Source: Rhodobiaceae bacterium UBA7804
GTDB taxonomy: Bacteria > Pseudomonadota > Alphaproteobacteria > Parvibaculales > Parvibaculaceae
Reading direction: 5' to 3'
NCBI GenBank assembly: GCA_002480495.1
Contig: DLCG01000020.1
Coordinates: 1-64,000 of the forward strand
DNA: 64,000 bases
The first letter of the stretch is position 1. Every line of letters starts with the position of its first letter. Positions 47,564 to 56,461 of the stretch are shown in pieces. The translations under genes and the position numbers were made by a program. Below the pieces are notes generated by a model. The model did not search any database. It was given only the letters and a program-made list of their open reading frames with translations, and had not been told where the DNA came from.

Positions 47564-48404
47564 GCCTGGTGCGAAGGCGGCGAAGCGCTTCTTCCGCCAT
47601 GCCCGCGATCCGCATTTCGCCGATATCGGCGGCGAGATCCTTGCAGGTTTCGAAAGCATCGGCCGCCGCGCCCATGTGACCCGCATGCACCTCGAGGCGG
47701 CCGAGCTCGAAACGGAGCCCGGCGCGCTGCGGTGCGAGCCAGATCATGCGGGTGACGACCTCGCGGGCGCGGCCGTAATCGCCCGCTCTTATCGCGCGGC
47801 TGAGAATGTTGTTTTCGAGGCGCAGGAGAATGTCGCGCGCGCCAACGGCCTCGCATGCCTCGGGCGTCAATTTCGCCTCCGGCCCCTCGACACCGCGCAG
47901 CAGCGCAAGAAGATCGGCGGAGGAAAGAGCCTGTCCGCCATTGAACGGATCGATGACGACCGCTTCGCCGCCCGCGCGCAGGCGAAGCACGAAATGGCCG
48001 GGGAAGTTGAGGCCCGCAAGATCCAGCCCCAGTTTCGAAGCGACATGGAGATAGAGGATGCCAAGCGTGACGGGCAGACCTTTCCGCCGGTCGATCACAT
48101 GAGCAAGGTCCGCATTTCTCGGATCGTCATAGGTTTCGGCGTCGCCCAGATAATGGAAGCGGCCGGAGAGAACGCCCGCAAGAACGCCCGCGACGACCGC
48201 ACAGGGCATGGCCGCATTTTCATCGAGCGCCTCGCGCGCAGCCGCAACGATCTCGTCGAGATGAGCACGGTAGGGCGCAAGCGAAAGTTGAGGCCGGTCG
48301 CAGGCCGCGAGTGCCAGCGCAAGCGAAGCGATATCGAGTTCGGCGTCGGGCGCCTCGCCCGCCGCGCGCAACTCGCGCTCCCAATCTGTGTTCCGACCCG
48401 CCAT
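47556..48404 (-). CDS. SirB1-type transglutaminase-like protein
   Basis: A 282-residue protein of the SirB1/transglutaminase-like_2 family. The pattern DPRNADLAHVIDRRKGLPVTLGILYLHVA, then LNFPGHFVLRLRAGGEAVVIDPFNGG is diagnostic, and a TPR-like C-terminus (GDYGRAREVVTRMIWLAPQR ... LGRLEVHAGHMGAAADAFE) follows. The catalytic role is unproved. Start ATG at 48404 (MAGRNTDWERELR); an upstream ATG at 48440 adds 12 residues. Convergent with marC by 8 nt and 54 nt downstream of the BON lipoprotein gene. Confidence 0.88.
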   Translation of the reverse strand: MAGRNTDWERELRAAGEAPDAELDIASLALALAACDRPQLSLAPYRAHLDEIVAAAREALDENAAMPCAVVAGVLAGVLSGRFHYLGDAETYDDPRNADLAHVIDRRKGLPVTLGILYLHVASKLGLDLAGLNFPGHFVLRLRAGGEAVVIDPFNGGQALSSADLLALLRGVEGPEAKLTPEACEAVGARDILLRLENNILSRAIRAGDYGRAREVVTRMIWLAPQRAGLRFELGRLEVHAGHMGAAADAFETCKDLAADIGEMRIAGMAEEALRRLRTRLN

Positions 48405-48458
48405 GACGGCATCATGGCGCGGAAAGGAGAAAGGCGGCAAGCGCCGAAATGAGAAAGC

Positions 48459-49046
48459 TCAATTCGTGCGCGTTTTCACCTCGACATAGGAGACGACGTT
48501 CCGCACGCCCGAAATGTCGCGCGCATGGGCGAGGACGCGGTCGAGTTCGGCGCGGTCCCGCGCGGTACCCATCAGATAGACGACGCCGTCCACCGTCTCG
48601 ATCGAGTAGTTGATGCCACTGACATTGCTGTCGCCGGTGAGGCGCGCGCGCAGCTTCGTCGTGATGGAAGTGTCGTTCACCGACTGCGAGAAAGTGCCTT
48701 CCTTGCCCACAGCGAGTTCGTTGATCACTTCCTTCACGCCGCCGATCGACCAGACGATACGCGTGACGGCGATACGGTCTTCCTGCTTCGGCACCCGGCC
48801 GGTGAGGAGCACCCTGCCCTTTCTGACCTGTGTGGAAACGCCGGAATAAAGATCGGAACGCTGGCCGAGCAGTTTGCGGTTTATTTCGAAGGCGATCTCG
48901 TTGTCGTCCACCGCCTGTTCGAGGCCGCGATCCTGCGCCGCTCCGACGGCGGCCGCGCCGCCCGCGCCCGCGATCAAGGGAACGCAACCGCCAAGAGCAA
49001 AGGCGCCGAGCGCCGCGACAGCGAGAACCGCAAAGACGTTTCGCAT
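48459..49046 (-). CDS. BON-domain lipoprotein
   Basis: A 195-residue lipoprotein with a signal sequence (MRNVFAVLAVAALGAFAL) and lipobox ALGGC. After a Gly/Ala linker it has two BON domains (EINRKLLGQRSDLYSGVSTQ with VLLTGRVPKQEDRIAVTRIV, and TTKLRARLTGDSNVSGINYS with VVYLMGTARDRAELDRVLAH). BON proteins such as DolP bind the outer membrane and support envelope integrity; that role is inferred. The next gene upstream on the same strand is yraN, and yraN-rsmI/BON clusters are also known in E. coli around lpoA, which matches the gene order here. Confidence 0.9.
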   Translation of the reverse strand: MRNVFAVLAVAALGAFALGGCVPLIAGAGGAAAVGAAQDRGLEQAVDDNEIAFEINRKLLGQRSDLYSGVSTQVRKGRVLLTGRVPKQEDRIAVTRIVWSIGGVKEVINELAVGKEGTFSQSVNDTSITTKLRARLTGDSNVSGINYSIETVDGVVYLMGTARDRAELDRVLAHARDISGVRNVVSYVEVKTRTN

Positions 49047-49106
49047 TATCCGAATCCCGTGAGTGAATTGTGCCGCGCGGAAAATGAGGGGCAAGCTGCG
49101 GCGAGA

Positions 49107-49481
49107 TTATGGCCGCCAGGCGTCGGCGAGATGTCTCGGGAGACGGCGCGGCTCGACAAGAACGACATCGAAGCGCAGATCGAACGATGCGAATTGCGGA
49201 TTTCGCCCGAGGAAATGCGCGGCGGCGCGCTCGAGACGGCGCTGCTGGCGCGGCAGGACCGCTTCCACCGCCTGGCCCGACCCTCTCGCCTTTACCTCGA
49301 CGATGGCGAGCGAGCGGCCGCGGCGGACCACCATGTCAATTTCGCCTGCAGGCGTCTTCAGCCGGCGGGCGAGGATGCGATAGCCCTTGAGGCGAAGAAG
49401 CAGGACGGCCAGAGCCTCGGCGCGAAGGCCGGACCTGTGGGCGGCGCGGCCCGTGGCGGCGTCGCCGCGCCGGCCCGTCAC
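49107..49481 (-). CDS. yraN: YraN / UPF0102 family protein
   Basis: A 124-residue UPF0102 protein with a restriction-endonuclease-like fold: GLRAEALAVLLLRLKGYRIL, TPAGEIDMVVRRGRSLAIVEVKAR. The motif GEIDMVV...VEVK holds the presumed metal-binding Asp and Glu residues. Function is unproved. I chose the GTG at 49481, 1 nt after the rsmI stop, with GGGAG upstream; an ATG at 49517 would overlap rsmI by 35 nt. The rsmI-yraN pair is widely conserved. Confidence 0.9.
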   Translation of the reverse strand: MTGRRGDAATGRAAHRSGLRAEALAVLLLRLKGYRILARRLKTPAGEIDMVVRRGRSLAIVEVKARGSGQAVEAVLPRQQRRLERAAAHFLGRNPQFASFDLRFDVVLVEPRRLPRHLADAWRP

Positions 49482-49482
49482 C

Positions 49483-50382
49483 TTATTTCGCTCCCGAAAG
49501 TTCGAGCGCGCGGGCATAGATTTCCCGGCGGGGAAGACCCGTGACCGATACGACCTCGGCCACCGCGTCCTTCAGCGAGGCGCGCTGGAGCGCGTTCTCG
49601 ATCATGGCGTCGACTTCATGGGCGCAGAGGGCGGCGCGCTTTTCCGGAGGGCCGACCACGATCACGATCTCGCCCTTCGGCGCGCCTGCCTCCGCGTAAT
49701 GCGCGGCAAGATCGCCAAGCGTGCCGCGGCGCACCTCCTCGAACTTCTTGGTGAGTTCGCGTGCGACGGATACCTCGCGGGAGCCCAGCGCGGCCGCCAT
49801 GTCGGCGAGCACGGCTTCCAGCCGGTTCGCGCTTTCGAGAAAGACGAGCGTCGCGGGAATGACCGCCAGTTCCGCGAGCTCCTTGCGCCGCGCTTCCTGC
49901 CTGGCGGGCAGGAAGCCTGCAAAGAAGAAGCGGTCTGTCGGGAGTCCCGCCAGCGTGAGCGCGGCGAGAACGGAGGAGGCTCCGGGCAGCGCGGTGACGT
50001 TGTGGCCGGCATCGAGCGCCTCGCGCACGAGTTTCAGGCCGGGATCGGAGACGAGGGGCGTGCCCGCATCGGAAACGAGGGCTATCGCCTCGCCCGCCTC
50101 AAGCCGCCTCAGCACGCGCGGCCGCATCTCGGCCGCGTTGTGGTCGTGATAGGGAGCGGTCTTCGCGGCGATGCCGTGAATGGCGAAGAGCTTTGCCGTT
50201 ACCCGCGTATCCTCGCAGAGAACGAGATCGGCGCGGGAAAGCACGTCGAGGGCGCGCAGCGTTATGTCGCGCGCATTGCCGATGGGCGTCGCGGTGACAT
50301 AAAGGCCCGGCGCAAGACGCGGCGAGAGGGTGCTCTTTCCTTCGATCTTTTCCCGGGTTTTTTCCTGAGTCTTTTCCGTCAT
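49483..50382 (-). CDS. rsmI: 16S rRNA (cytidine-1402-2'-O)-methyltransferase RsmI
   Basis: RsmI (299 aa) 2'-O-methylates C1402 in the decoding centre with SAM. The tetrapyrrole-methylase fold shows GLYVTATPIGNARDITLRAL at the N-terminus, LCEDTRVTAKLF, ALVSDAGTPLVSDPGLKL, and ALPGASSVLAALTLAGLPTD. A charged leader of about 20 residues precedes it. It is divergent from the LpoA-like lipoprotein gene (starts 143 nt apart), as in many proteobacteria, and is followed directly by yraN. Confidence 0.96.
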   Translation of the reverse strand: MTEKTQEKTREKIEGKSTLSPRLAPGLYVTATPIGNARDITLRALDVLSRADLVLCEDTRVTAKLFAIHGIAAKTAPYHDHNAAEMRPRVLRRLEAGEAIALVSDAGTPLVSDPGLKLVREALDAGHNVTALPGASSVLAALTLAGLPTDRFFFAGFLPARQEARRKELAELAVIPATLVFLESANRLEAVLADMAAALGSREVSVARELTKKFEEVRRGTLGDLAAHYAEAGAPKGEIVIVVGPPEKRAALCAHEVDAMIENALQRASLKDAVAEVVSVTGLPRREIYARALELSGAK

Positions 50383-50525
50383 GGCGCGACCTTGGCCCCG
50401 GCGGGGCGATTTGGCAACGGGCGGCGGCGAAGGCGCAAAGCTCCGCCTCCCCCTTGTTTACTTGGGAAGTGCCCCCCGGTACCCTCCGCTCCTGCCCGTT
50501 TCGCGTCCCTGTTCAGGAAAATCCG

Positions 50526-51803
50526 GTGACAAATCCCGCTGCTTCCGCCCGCTTCGGCTTCACGACCACCGCCCGAGCGGTGCTGCTTGCCGGTTTCGCG
50601 CTCCTGCTCGCCGCCTGCGGCACGAGCCGCGAGCCCGCGCCGCCGCCCCAGGTGACGCCGCCGCCCAAGGTGGAAGTGACGCCCCCTCCCGTGACGCAGG
50701 CTCCCGCCTATACACGCGACCCCTCGCGGTTCTACACGCCGTCCTACATGAGGAGCGAGGAGCCGATCCGGGTGGCGCTGCTGCTGCCTTTCAACTCACC
50801 GCGCGAGAATGTGCGCACGCTTTCGAACGCGCTTTACAATGCTGCGCAACTCGCCCTTTTCGAGTTCGACCGCGACAATATCCTTCTGATGCCGAAGGCG
50901 ACGGGCGGTACGGGAGCAGGCGCGCGGGCCGCCGCGAAAGAGGCGCTCGATGCGGGCGCCGATCTCATTCTCGGGCCGCTCTTCGCGGAGGAAGTCACCG
51001 CGGTCGGGCCGCTCGCGGCCGATGTCAATGTGCCCGTCGTCGCTTTCTCCTCCGACAGTTCCGTGGGCGGCGGCAACGTGCATCTTCTTTCCTTCCCGCT
51101 CGCGCAGGATGTCGACCGCATCGTCGACTATGCGACATTGCAGGGAATCACGCGCTATGCCGCGCTCTATCCGCAGGGGACCTATGGCGAACGCGTGCGG
51201 CAGGCCTTCCAGCAGGCGGTCGCCGCGCGGGCGGGCGAAGTCGTCGCCAGCACGAGCTATCCCGCGAGTGCCCAGGCCATGTACGAGCCCGCGCAGCGCA
51301 TCGCAAGCGCCTATGGCGGCGGGAACTATCACGCCGTGTTCCTGCCGGAGGGCGGATCGGAACTCAAATCGCTCGCGCCTCTCCTGCCCTATTACGACGT
51401 CGATCCGCGCGAGGTGAAATTTCTCGGCACCGGGCTCTGGGACGATCCTTCGCTTGCGCGCGAGCCGCCGCTCAACGGCGCCTGGTTTCCAGCTCCTCCG
51501 CCGGAAGGCCACGAGCAATTCCTGATCCGCTATCGCCGCGCCTATGGCTCGACGCCGCCGCGCATCGCAAGCCTCGGCTATGACGCGGTGAGTCTTGCCA
51601 TCGCGCTTTCGACGCTGCCGCGCGAGGAGCGCTTCACGCAGGAAGCACTGACCAATCCGGACGGCTTTGCGGGCGTGGACGGGATCTTCCGCTTCATGCC
51701 GGATGGAAGCACGGAGCGCGGGCTCGCCGTGCTCGAGATCCGGTCGGGGGGCGCGGTCGTCATCGATCCCGCGCCGACGAGTTTCCAGCCGCAGGTCTTC
51801 TGA
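50526..51803 (+). CDS. LpoA-like penicillin-binding protein activator
   Basis: A 425-residue lipoprotein. The signal and lipobox (FALLLAACGTS) are followed by a Pro-rich linker (PPPQVTPPPKVEVTPPPVTQ) and a periplasmic-binding-protein-like domain (IRVALLLPFNSPRENVRTLS, LILGPLFAEEVTAVGPLA, YHAVFLPEGGSELKSLAPLL, FLGTGLWDDPSLAREPPL). This matches the C-terminal part of LpoA, the outer-membrane activator of PBP1a; the N-terminal TPR domain of E. coli LpoA is absent, as is common in alphaproteobacteria. Start is GTG at 50526 with AGGA upstream. Divergent from rsmI-yraN, a conserved neighbourhood. Confidence 0.88.
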   Translation: MTNPAASARFGFTTTARAVLLAGFALLLAACGTSREPAPPPQVTPPPKVEVTPPPVTQAPAYTRDPSRFYTPSYMRSEEPIRVALLLPFNSPRENVRTLSNALYNAAQLALFEFDRDNILLMPKATGGTGAGARAAAKEALDAGADLILGPLFAEEVTAVGPLAADVNVPVVAFSSDSSVGGGNVHLLSFPLAQDVDRIVDYATLQGITRYAALYPQGTYGERVRQAFQQAVAARAGEVVASTSYPASAQAMYEPAQRIASAYGGGNYHAVFLPEGGSELKSLAPLLPYYDVDPREVKFLGTGLWDDPSLAREPPLNGAWFPAPPPEGHEQFLIRYRRAYGSTPPRIASLGYDAVSLAIALSTLPREERFTQEALTNPDGFAGVDGIFRFMPDGSTERGLAVLEIRSGGAVVIDPAPTSFQPQVF

Positions 51804-51806
51804 GGA

Positions 51807-53000
51807 TCAGGCGAGAAGTTTCGCAAGCAGCGCGTCGAGGACCATGCGGCCCTCCGCCGTCGCGCGGATGATGTCGCCATCACACGCGAGGAGACCCTCG
51901 GCGGCAAGCGTCTCGATGCGCGAGGGAGAAAGGGCCGTGCCGGAAATCCGCGCATGACGGGAGAAAGAGACGCCTTCCGAAAGGCGCAGGCCCATCAGCA
52001 TCATTTCGTCGCCCTGCTCCGCCGGTGCGATCTCTTCTCTCGCTTCGAGGCCCTGCCCCTCACGCTCCACCTTTTCGAGCCATTCGCCCGGCATCCTGAA
52101 AGCACGGGTCGCAAGGCGGACGCCATCCGCGGTGATGCGGCCATGCGCGCCGGGACCTACACCCGCATAGTCGCCATAGCGCCAATAGACGAGATTGTGC
52201 CGCGACTCCGCGCCGGGAACGGCATAGTTCGATACTTCGTAGGCGGATAATCCCCTTTCCGCGCAGACCTCGCCCGTCAGCGCATAAAGCGCGGCGGCAT
52301 CTTCATCCTCCGGCAAAACGAAGGCGCCCTTCTCGTAGAGCTTCGCGAAGGCGGTGTCGGGCTCGATAGTGAGCTGATAGAGCGAGAGATGATCCGCCGC
52401 ATGGGCGAGCGCGGCGCGAAGCTCCTTCTCCCATGCGTCCCTCGTCTGGCCGGGGCGGGCATAGATGAGGTCGAATGAAAGACGCGGGAAGATTTCGCGC
52501 GCGAGCGCGATGGCGCGGAGCGCTTCATCGGCCGAGTGCAGCCTCCCGAGGAACTTCAACTGCGCATCGTCGAGCGACTGCACGCCGAGCGAGAGACGAT
52601 TGACGCCCGCTGCCCGGTAACCCCTGAAGCGGTCCGCCTCGACGCTGGTGGGGTTCGCCTCAAGCGTGATCTCCGCGCCCTCCTCCATCGTCCAGAGCGC
52701 CGCGATCTTCTGAAGCACCGCCTCGACCGTTTGCGGCAGCATCAGCGAAGGCGTGCCGCCGCCAAAGAAGATGGAACGCACGCGGCGCGGACCCGAAAGC
52801 TCGCGCATATGTTCGAGTTCGCGGGCAAGCGCGCGCGACCAGCGCGCCTGATCGACATTCGCGACGACATGGCTGTTGAAATCGCAATAGGGGCATTTCG
52901 ACTGGCAGAAAGGCCAGTGTACATAGACGCCGAAGCCGCCTTCCGTATCGAGAGGCGTTTGGCTCGCGGCGGACGCGGCGCTATTTGCCGAAGCAGGCAT
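51807..53000 (-). CDS. hemW: Heme chaperone / radical-SAM protein HemW
   Basis: HemW (397 aa) was long annotated as oxygen-independent coproporphyrinogen III oxidase; family members bind heme and deliver it. The radical-SAM motif is VYVHWPFCQSKCPYCDFNSH, with FGGGTPSLM, LEANPTSVE and NRLSLGVQSLDDAQLKFLGR following. The C-terminal HemN_C domain is present (DEMMLMGLRLSEGVSFSRHA). The CxxxCxxC arrangement and the absence of the extra Cys of HemN favour HemW. I chose the ATG at 53000, overlapping rdgB by 20 nt. It is the last gene of rph-rdgB-hemW. Confidence 0.93.
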   Translation of the reverse strand: MPASANSAASAASQTPLDTEGGFGVYVHWPFCQSKCPYCDFNSHVVANVDQARWSRALARELEHMRELSGPRRVRSIFFGGGTPSLMLPQTVEAVLQKIAALWTMEEGAEITLEANPTSVEADRFRGYRAAGVNRLSLGVQSLDDAQLKFLGRLHSADEALRAIALAREIFPRLSFDLIYARPGQTRDAWEKELRAALAHAADHLSLYQLTIEPDTAFAKLYEKGAFVLPEDEDAAALYALTGEVCAERGLSAYEVSNYAVPGAESRHNLVYWRYGDYAGVGPGAHGRITADGVRLATRAFRMPGEWLEKVEREGQGLEAREEIAPAEQGDEMMLMGLRLSEGVSFSRHARISGTALSPSRIETLAAEGLLACDGDIIRATAEGRMVLDALLAKLLA

Positions 53001-53586
53001 CGACAAGTTGCCGGAAGGCATCCGCGCGATGCGAGATGCCGTGCTTTTTCTCGGGCTCCATTTCGCCAAAGGTCACGTCATAGCCATTGGCGATGAAGAC
53101 GGGATCGTAGCCGAAGCCCTTTTCCCCGCGCGGCGGCCAGACGAGTTCGCCATCGACGCGGCCCTCGAAATACTCGACATGGCCGTCGGGCCAGGCAAGC
53201 GCGAGACCGCAGACGAAATGCGCGCTGGTGTCGGAGAGGCCCGCCTCGATCATGCCGCGGCGGAGTTTTTCCATCGCGAAATCGAAATCCTTGTTCGGGC
53301 CCGCCCAGCGCGCCGAATAGATGCCAGGCGCGCCGTTGAGCGCGGTCACACAGAGGCCGCTATCGTCGGCCAGGGCGGGAAGGTTCGCGCCCTTCGCGGC
53401 GGCAAGCGCCTTCAGCTCCGCATTCTCGCGGAAGCTCTCGCCCGTCTCTTCCGGCTCGGGAAGGCCGAGATCCCCCGCCGAGACGGTCTCGATACCGAAA
53501 GGCGCGAGAAGATCGCCGATCTCGCGGACCTTGCCGGGATTGTGGCTTGCGACGACGAGCTTTCCGCCCTCGAACTTGCGCGTCAT
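52981..53586 (-). CDS. rdgB: XTP/dITP diphosphatase (HAM1 family)
   Basis: RdgB (201 aa) removes non-canonical purine triphosphates such as dITP and XTP. The signature LVVASHNPGKVREIGDLLAP, then ALADDSGLCVTALNGAPGIYSARWAG and GEKGFGYDPVFIANG are complete, and the end FGEMEPEKKHGISHRADAF is the usual HAM1 finish. Its ATG overlaps the rph stop by 4 nt (ATGA). It lies in the conserved rph-rdgB-hemW operon. Confidence 0.97.
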   Translation of the reverse strand: MTRKFEGGKLVVASHNPGKVREIGDLLAPFGIETVSAGDLGLPEPEETGESFRENAELKALAAAKGANLPALADDSGLCVTALNGAPGIYSARWAGPNKDFDFAMEKLRRGMIEAGLSDTSAHFVCGLALAWPDGHVEYFEGRVDGELVWPPRGEKGFGYDPVFIANGYDVTFGEMEPEKKHGISHRADAFRQLVDACFGK

Positions 53587-54299
53587 TTCGAAATGACTTC
53601 CTTCTGAAGCTTCACGAGATCGGAGACGCCTGCTTTCGCGAGCTTCAGCAGTGCGAGGAATTCCTCTTCCGAGAAGGGTTCGCCTTCCGCCGTGCCCTGG
53701 ATTTCGCAGATGCCGCCCGCGCCGGTGATGACGAAATTCGCATCCGTGTCGGCGTCGGAGTCTTCCGCATAGTCGAGATCGGCGACGGGAACGCCCTTGT
53801 AGATGCCGCAGGAAATCGCCGCGACATGGTCCTTGATGACGGGGGCCGAGATCATGTCGCGCGCGCGCATCCATTCGATGCACTGGTGAAGGGCGACCCA
53901 AGCGCCCGTGATGGACGCGGTGCGTGTGCCGCCATCGGCCTGCAGCACGTCGCAATCGACGCTGATCTGACGCTCGCCGAGCGCCTTCAGGTCCACCACC
54001 GCACGAAGCGAACGGCCGACAAGACGCTGGATTTCCTGCGTGCGGCCGGACTGCTTGCCGGCGCTCGCCTCGCGGCGCATGCGCTCATGGGTCGAGCGCG
54101 GCAGCATGCCGTATTCGGCGGTGACCCAGCCCTGCCCGCCGCCCTTGAGCCACGGCGGCACCCGCTCTTCAAGGCTCGCCGTGCAGAGGACATGGGTATC
54201 GCCGAAGCGCACGAGGCAGGAGCCTTCGGCGTGCTTGGCGATGCCGGGTTCGAAGCTGACGGCGCGCATTTCATGCGGCTGACGTCCGGAAGGGCGCAT
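53583..54299 (-). CDS. rph: Ribonuclease PH
   Basis: RNase PH (238 aa) trims tRNA 3' ends phosphorolytically. MRPSGRQPHEMRAVSFEPGI, SCLVRFGDTHVLCTASLEER, GWVTAEYGMLPRSTHER, RTQEIQRLVGRSLRAVVDL, TVDCDVLQADGGTRTASITGAW-type segments are all recognisable (VDCDVLQADGGTRTASITGA). The ATG at 54299 gives the standard N-terminus; further upstream in-frame codons are not conserved. It is divergent from hrcA. Confidence 0.97.
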   Translation of the reverse strand: MRPSGRQPHEMRAVSFEPGIAKHAEGSCLVRFGDTHVLCTASLEERVPPWLKGGGQGWVTAEYGMLPRSTHERMRREASAGKQSGRTQEIQRLVGRSLRAVVDLKALGERQISVDCDVLQADGGTRTASITGAWVALHQCIEWMRARDMISAPVIKDHVAAISCGIYKGVPVADLDYAEDSDADTDANFVITGAGGICEIQGTAEGEPFSEEEFLALLKLAKAGVSDLVKLQKEVISK

Positions 54300-54406
54300 A
54301 TTTCGGAATCCAGTGCTGTCTGATCGTTTCGTGCCGGGCCTTGTTACATGGGGGGTGGCCTTCCGTAAAGGCACCGCCGCCGCCCTGCCCCGTCCCGCCG
54401 CCTCCG

Positions 54407-54434
54407 TTGACAGGGACCGGGGACGCACCTATCT
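54407..54434 (+). promoter_or_regulatory. hrcA promoter, RpoH-like or sigma-70
   Basis: TTGACA (54407-54412) and CCTATCT (54428-54434) are separated by 15 nt. As sigma-70 the spacing is TTGACA-17-TATCTC; as alphaproteobacterial RpoH it matches the CYTATnT element. It lies 93 nt upstream of hrcA. No CIRCE inverted repeat is seen. Confidence 0.55.
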
Positions 54435-54526
54435 CGCCCGATGCGCAAATTTCTCCGATAAAGGTTTCCAGCCGCGGGAAAGCGTTCTAGATTATCTCTC
54501 AATATCAGAGACTTAGGAGGAGGCAG

Positions 54527-55591
54527 GTGGCGAACATGGTTGGCGTGATGGATCTCAACGAGCGCTCGCGCGAGATCCTGCGCCGCGTGGTCGAGACCTA
54601 TCTGGAGACCGGCGAGCCGGTGGGCTCGCGCTTCCTCTCCCGGCTGCTGCCAATGTCGCTTTCCGCCGCCTCGATCCGCAACGTGATGTCGGATCTGGAA
54701 GCGCTCGGTCTCATCTTCTCGCCCCATACCAGCGCCGGACGCATGCCGACCGAAGCCGGGCTTCGCATGTTCGTGGACGGGCTTCTCGAAATCGGCGACC
54801 TCTCCGACGAGGAGCGCATCTCCATCGAACGGCAGGTGGCGGGATCGCACAAGAGCGTGGAAGACGTGCTGGACGAGGCCTCGAAGCTGCTCTCCGGCCT
54901 CAGCCATGCGGCGGGCTTCGTGGTCGCGCCGACCTATGAAGCGGCGCTGAAACATATCGAATTCGTGCCCATCGATGCGGGCCGCGCGCTTGTCGTCATC
55001 GTGACGGAGGGCGGCGCGGTCGAGAACCGCGTCATCGATATTCCCAAGGGTCTGACGCCTTCGGCGCTCGCCGAGGCGACGAACTATCTCAACGCGCAAT
55101 TGCGCGGGCGGACGCTCGAAGAGGCCAAGACCTATCTCGCGCGGGAGCTCGAAAAGCAGAAGGCCGAGCTCAACGAGCTCACCGCCAAGGTCATCGAGGC
55201 CGGGCTCGCCACCTGGTCGGGCTCGAACACGACCAACGATCCGCTTGCGAAGTCGCTCATCGTGCGCGGACGCTCGCGGCTGCTCGAAGATGTGCATGCG
55301 GTGGAAGACCTCGAACGCATAAGGCTTCTTTTCGACGAGCTCGAGAACAAGCGCGACCTCGTGCAACTTCTCGGTCTCGCGGAAGAGGCCGATGGCGTGC
55401 GTATCTTCATCGGCTCCGAAAACAAGCTTTTCTCGCTGTCGGGTTCATCGCTCATCGTGAGCCCCTATATGGACACGCAGCAGCGCGTGGTAGGCGTGCT
55501 CGGCGTGATCGGCCCGACGCGGCTCAACTATGCACGCGTGATCCCCATGGTGGACTACACGGCAAAGCTGGTGGGCCGCCTCATCAACTAG
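54527..55591 (+). CDS. hrcA: Heat-inducible transcription repressor HrcA
   Basis: HrcA (354 aa) represses chaperone operons through the CIRCE operator with GroEL help. The N-terminal winged helix (NERSREILRRVVETYLETGEPVGSRFLSR, then SAASIRNVMSDLEALGLI) and the conserved HTSAGRMPTEAGLRMFVDGL are present, with the GAF-like dimer domain following. It starts with GTG at 54527 after GGAGGAGG. It is upstream of grpE on the same strand. Its usual CIRCE target is not seen in front of hrcA, grpE or dnaK here. Confidence 0.96.
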   Translation: MANMVGVMDLNERSREILRRVVETYLETGEPVGSRFLSRLLPMSLSAASIRNVMSDLEALGLIFSPHTSAGRMPTEAGLRMFVDGLLEIGDLSDEERISIERQVAGSHKSVEDVLDEASKLLSGLSHAAGFVVAPTYEAALKHIEFVPIDAGRALVVIVTEGGAVENRVIDIPKGLTPSALAEATNYLNAQLRGRTLEEAKTYLARELEKQKAELNELTAKVIEAGLATWSGSNTTNDPLAKSLIVRGRSRLLEDVHAVEDLERIRLLFDELENKRDLVQLLGLAEEADGVRIFIGSENKLFSLSGSSLIVSPYMDTQQRVVGVLGVIGPTRLNYARVIPMVDYTAKLVGRLIN

Positions 55592-55702
55592 ATGCGCCGC
55601 GCCAGGACCCGCGACGGGCTGCCCGGTTGACATATGTTCGCCCGGCGCGCACATCGGGGCAGACGCAAGGCGCGCAAGCTCCAGGCCACTACGGACAAGA
55701 AG

Positions 55703-56338
55703 ATGACCGACGAAAAGAACAAGCCAGAAGCCGAAGAACCCGCGGAAGCGGCGGAAAATCTCGCGGAATCGCTTTCCGAGGAGCCGGCTTCGCAGGGCGA
55801 GGCGCAGGATGCGGCCGCCGCAGGGCCGGATATCGCCGCGCTGCAGGCCGAAAATGCGGATCTGAAGGACCGGCTGCTCCGGGCCGCCGCCGAAATGGAG
55901 AATACGCGCAAGCGCGCCGAACGCGAGAAGCAGGACGCCGCGCGCTACGCCAACGCGTCCTTCGCGCGCGACATGCTGGAAGTGTCCGACAATCTGCGCC
56001 GGGCGCTGGCGACGCTGAAGGAAGATGAGCGCAATGCCGCCGCCGACAGCCTCAAGGCCATGATCGAGGGCGTCGAGATGACGGACCGGCAGCTCGCCGC
56101 CATTTTCGAGCGCCACAACATTCGCGAGATCACGCCGAAGCCAGGCGAGCGCTTCGACCCGAACCATCACGAAGCGATGTTCGAGGTGCCGGGAACGGAG
56201 CATCCGACGGGCAGCGTCGTCCATGTGCTGGAGGCCGGCTACAAGATCGGCGACCGGCTGCTGCGCGCGGCCCGCGTGGGCGTGGCGAAGAACGAGGACG
56301 GCGCCCAGAACGGCGGCAAGGTCGACACGACGGCCTGA
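55703..56338 (+). CDS. grpE: Nucleotide exchange factor GrpE
   Basis: GrpE (211 aa) releases ADP from DnaK. An acidic, low-complexity N-terminus (TDEKNKPEAEEPAEAAENLA) leads to a long coiled-coil helix (ALQAENADLKDRLLRAAAEMENTRKRAERE) and the beta domain (FERHNIREITPKPGERFDPN, HHEAMFEVPGTEHPTGSVVH). It lies 111 nt downstream of hrcA, a common alphaproteobacterial pairing. The ATG at 55703 is chosen; it partners dnaK at 58771. Confidence 0.96.
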   Translation: MTDEKNKPEAEEPAEAAENLAESLSEEPASQGEAQDAAAAGPDIAALQAENADLKDRLLRAAAEMENTRKRAEREKQDAARYANASFARDMLEVSDNLRRALATLKEDERNAAADSLKAMIEGVEMTDRQLAAIFERHNIREITPKPGERFDPNHHEAMFEVPGTEHPTGSVVHVLEAGYKIGDRLLRAARVGVAKNEDGAQNGGKVDTTA

Positions 56339-56461
56339 CCCTTTCGCTTTTTCGCGCTAGGCTCCCCGTCAGTCTTGCATCTTGGCCGGGCCTCCCCCAT
56401 CTTCTATAACAGCGTTATGGACCGGGCCCGGCAGGGTGCGGCAATGGGAGGAGGGCGAATC

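Noticed and set aside
54300..54526. A CIRCE operator in front of hrcA
   Set aside because: No TTAGCACTC...GAGTGCTAA-like inverted repeat was found by eye on either strand; the nearby signals fit an RpoH or sigma-70 promoter instead.
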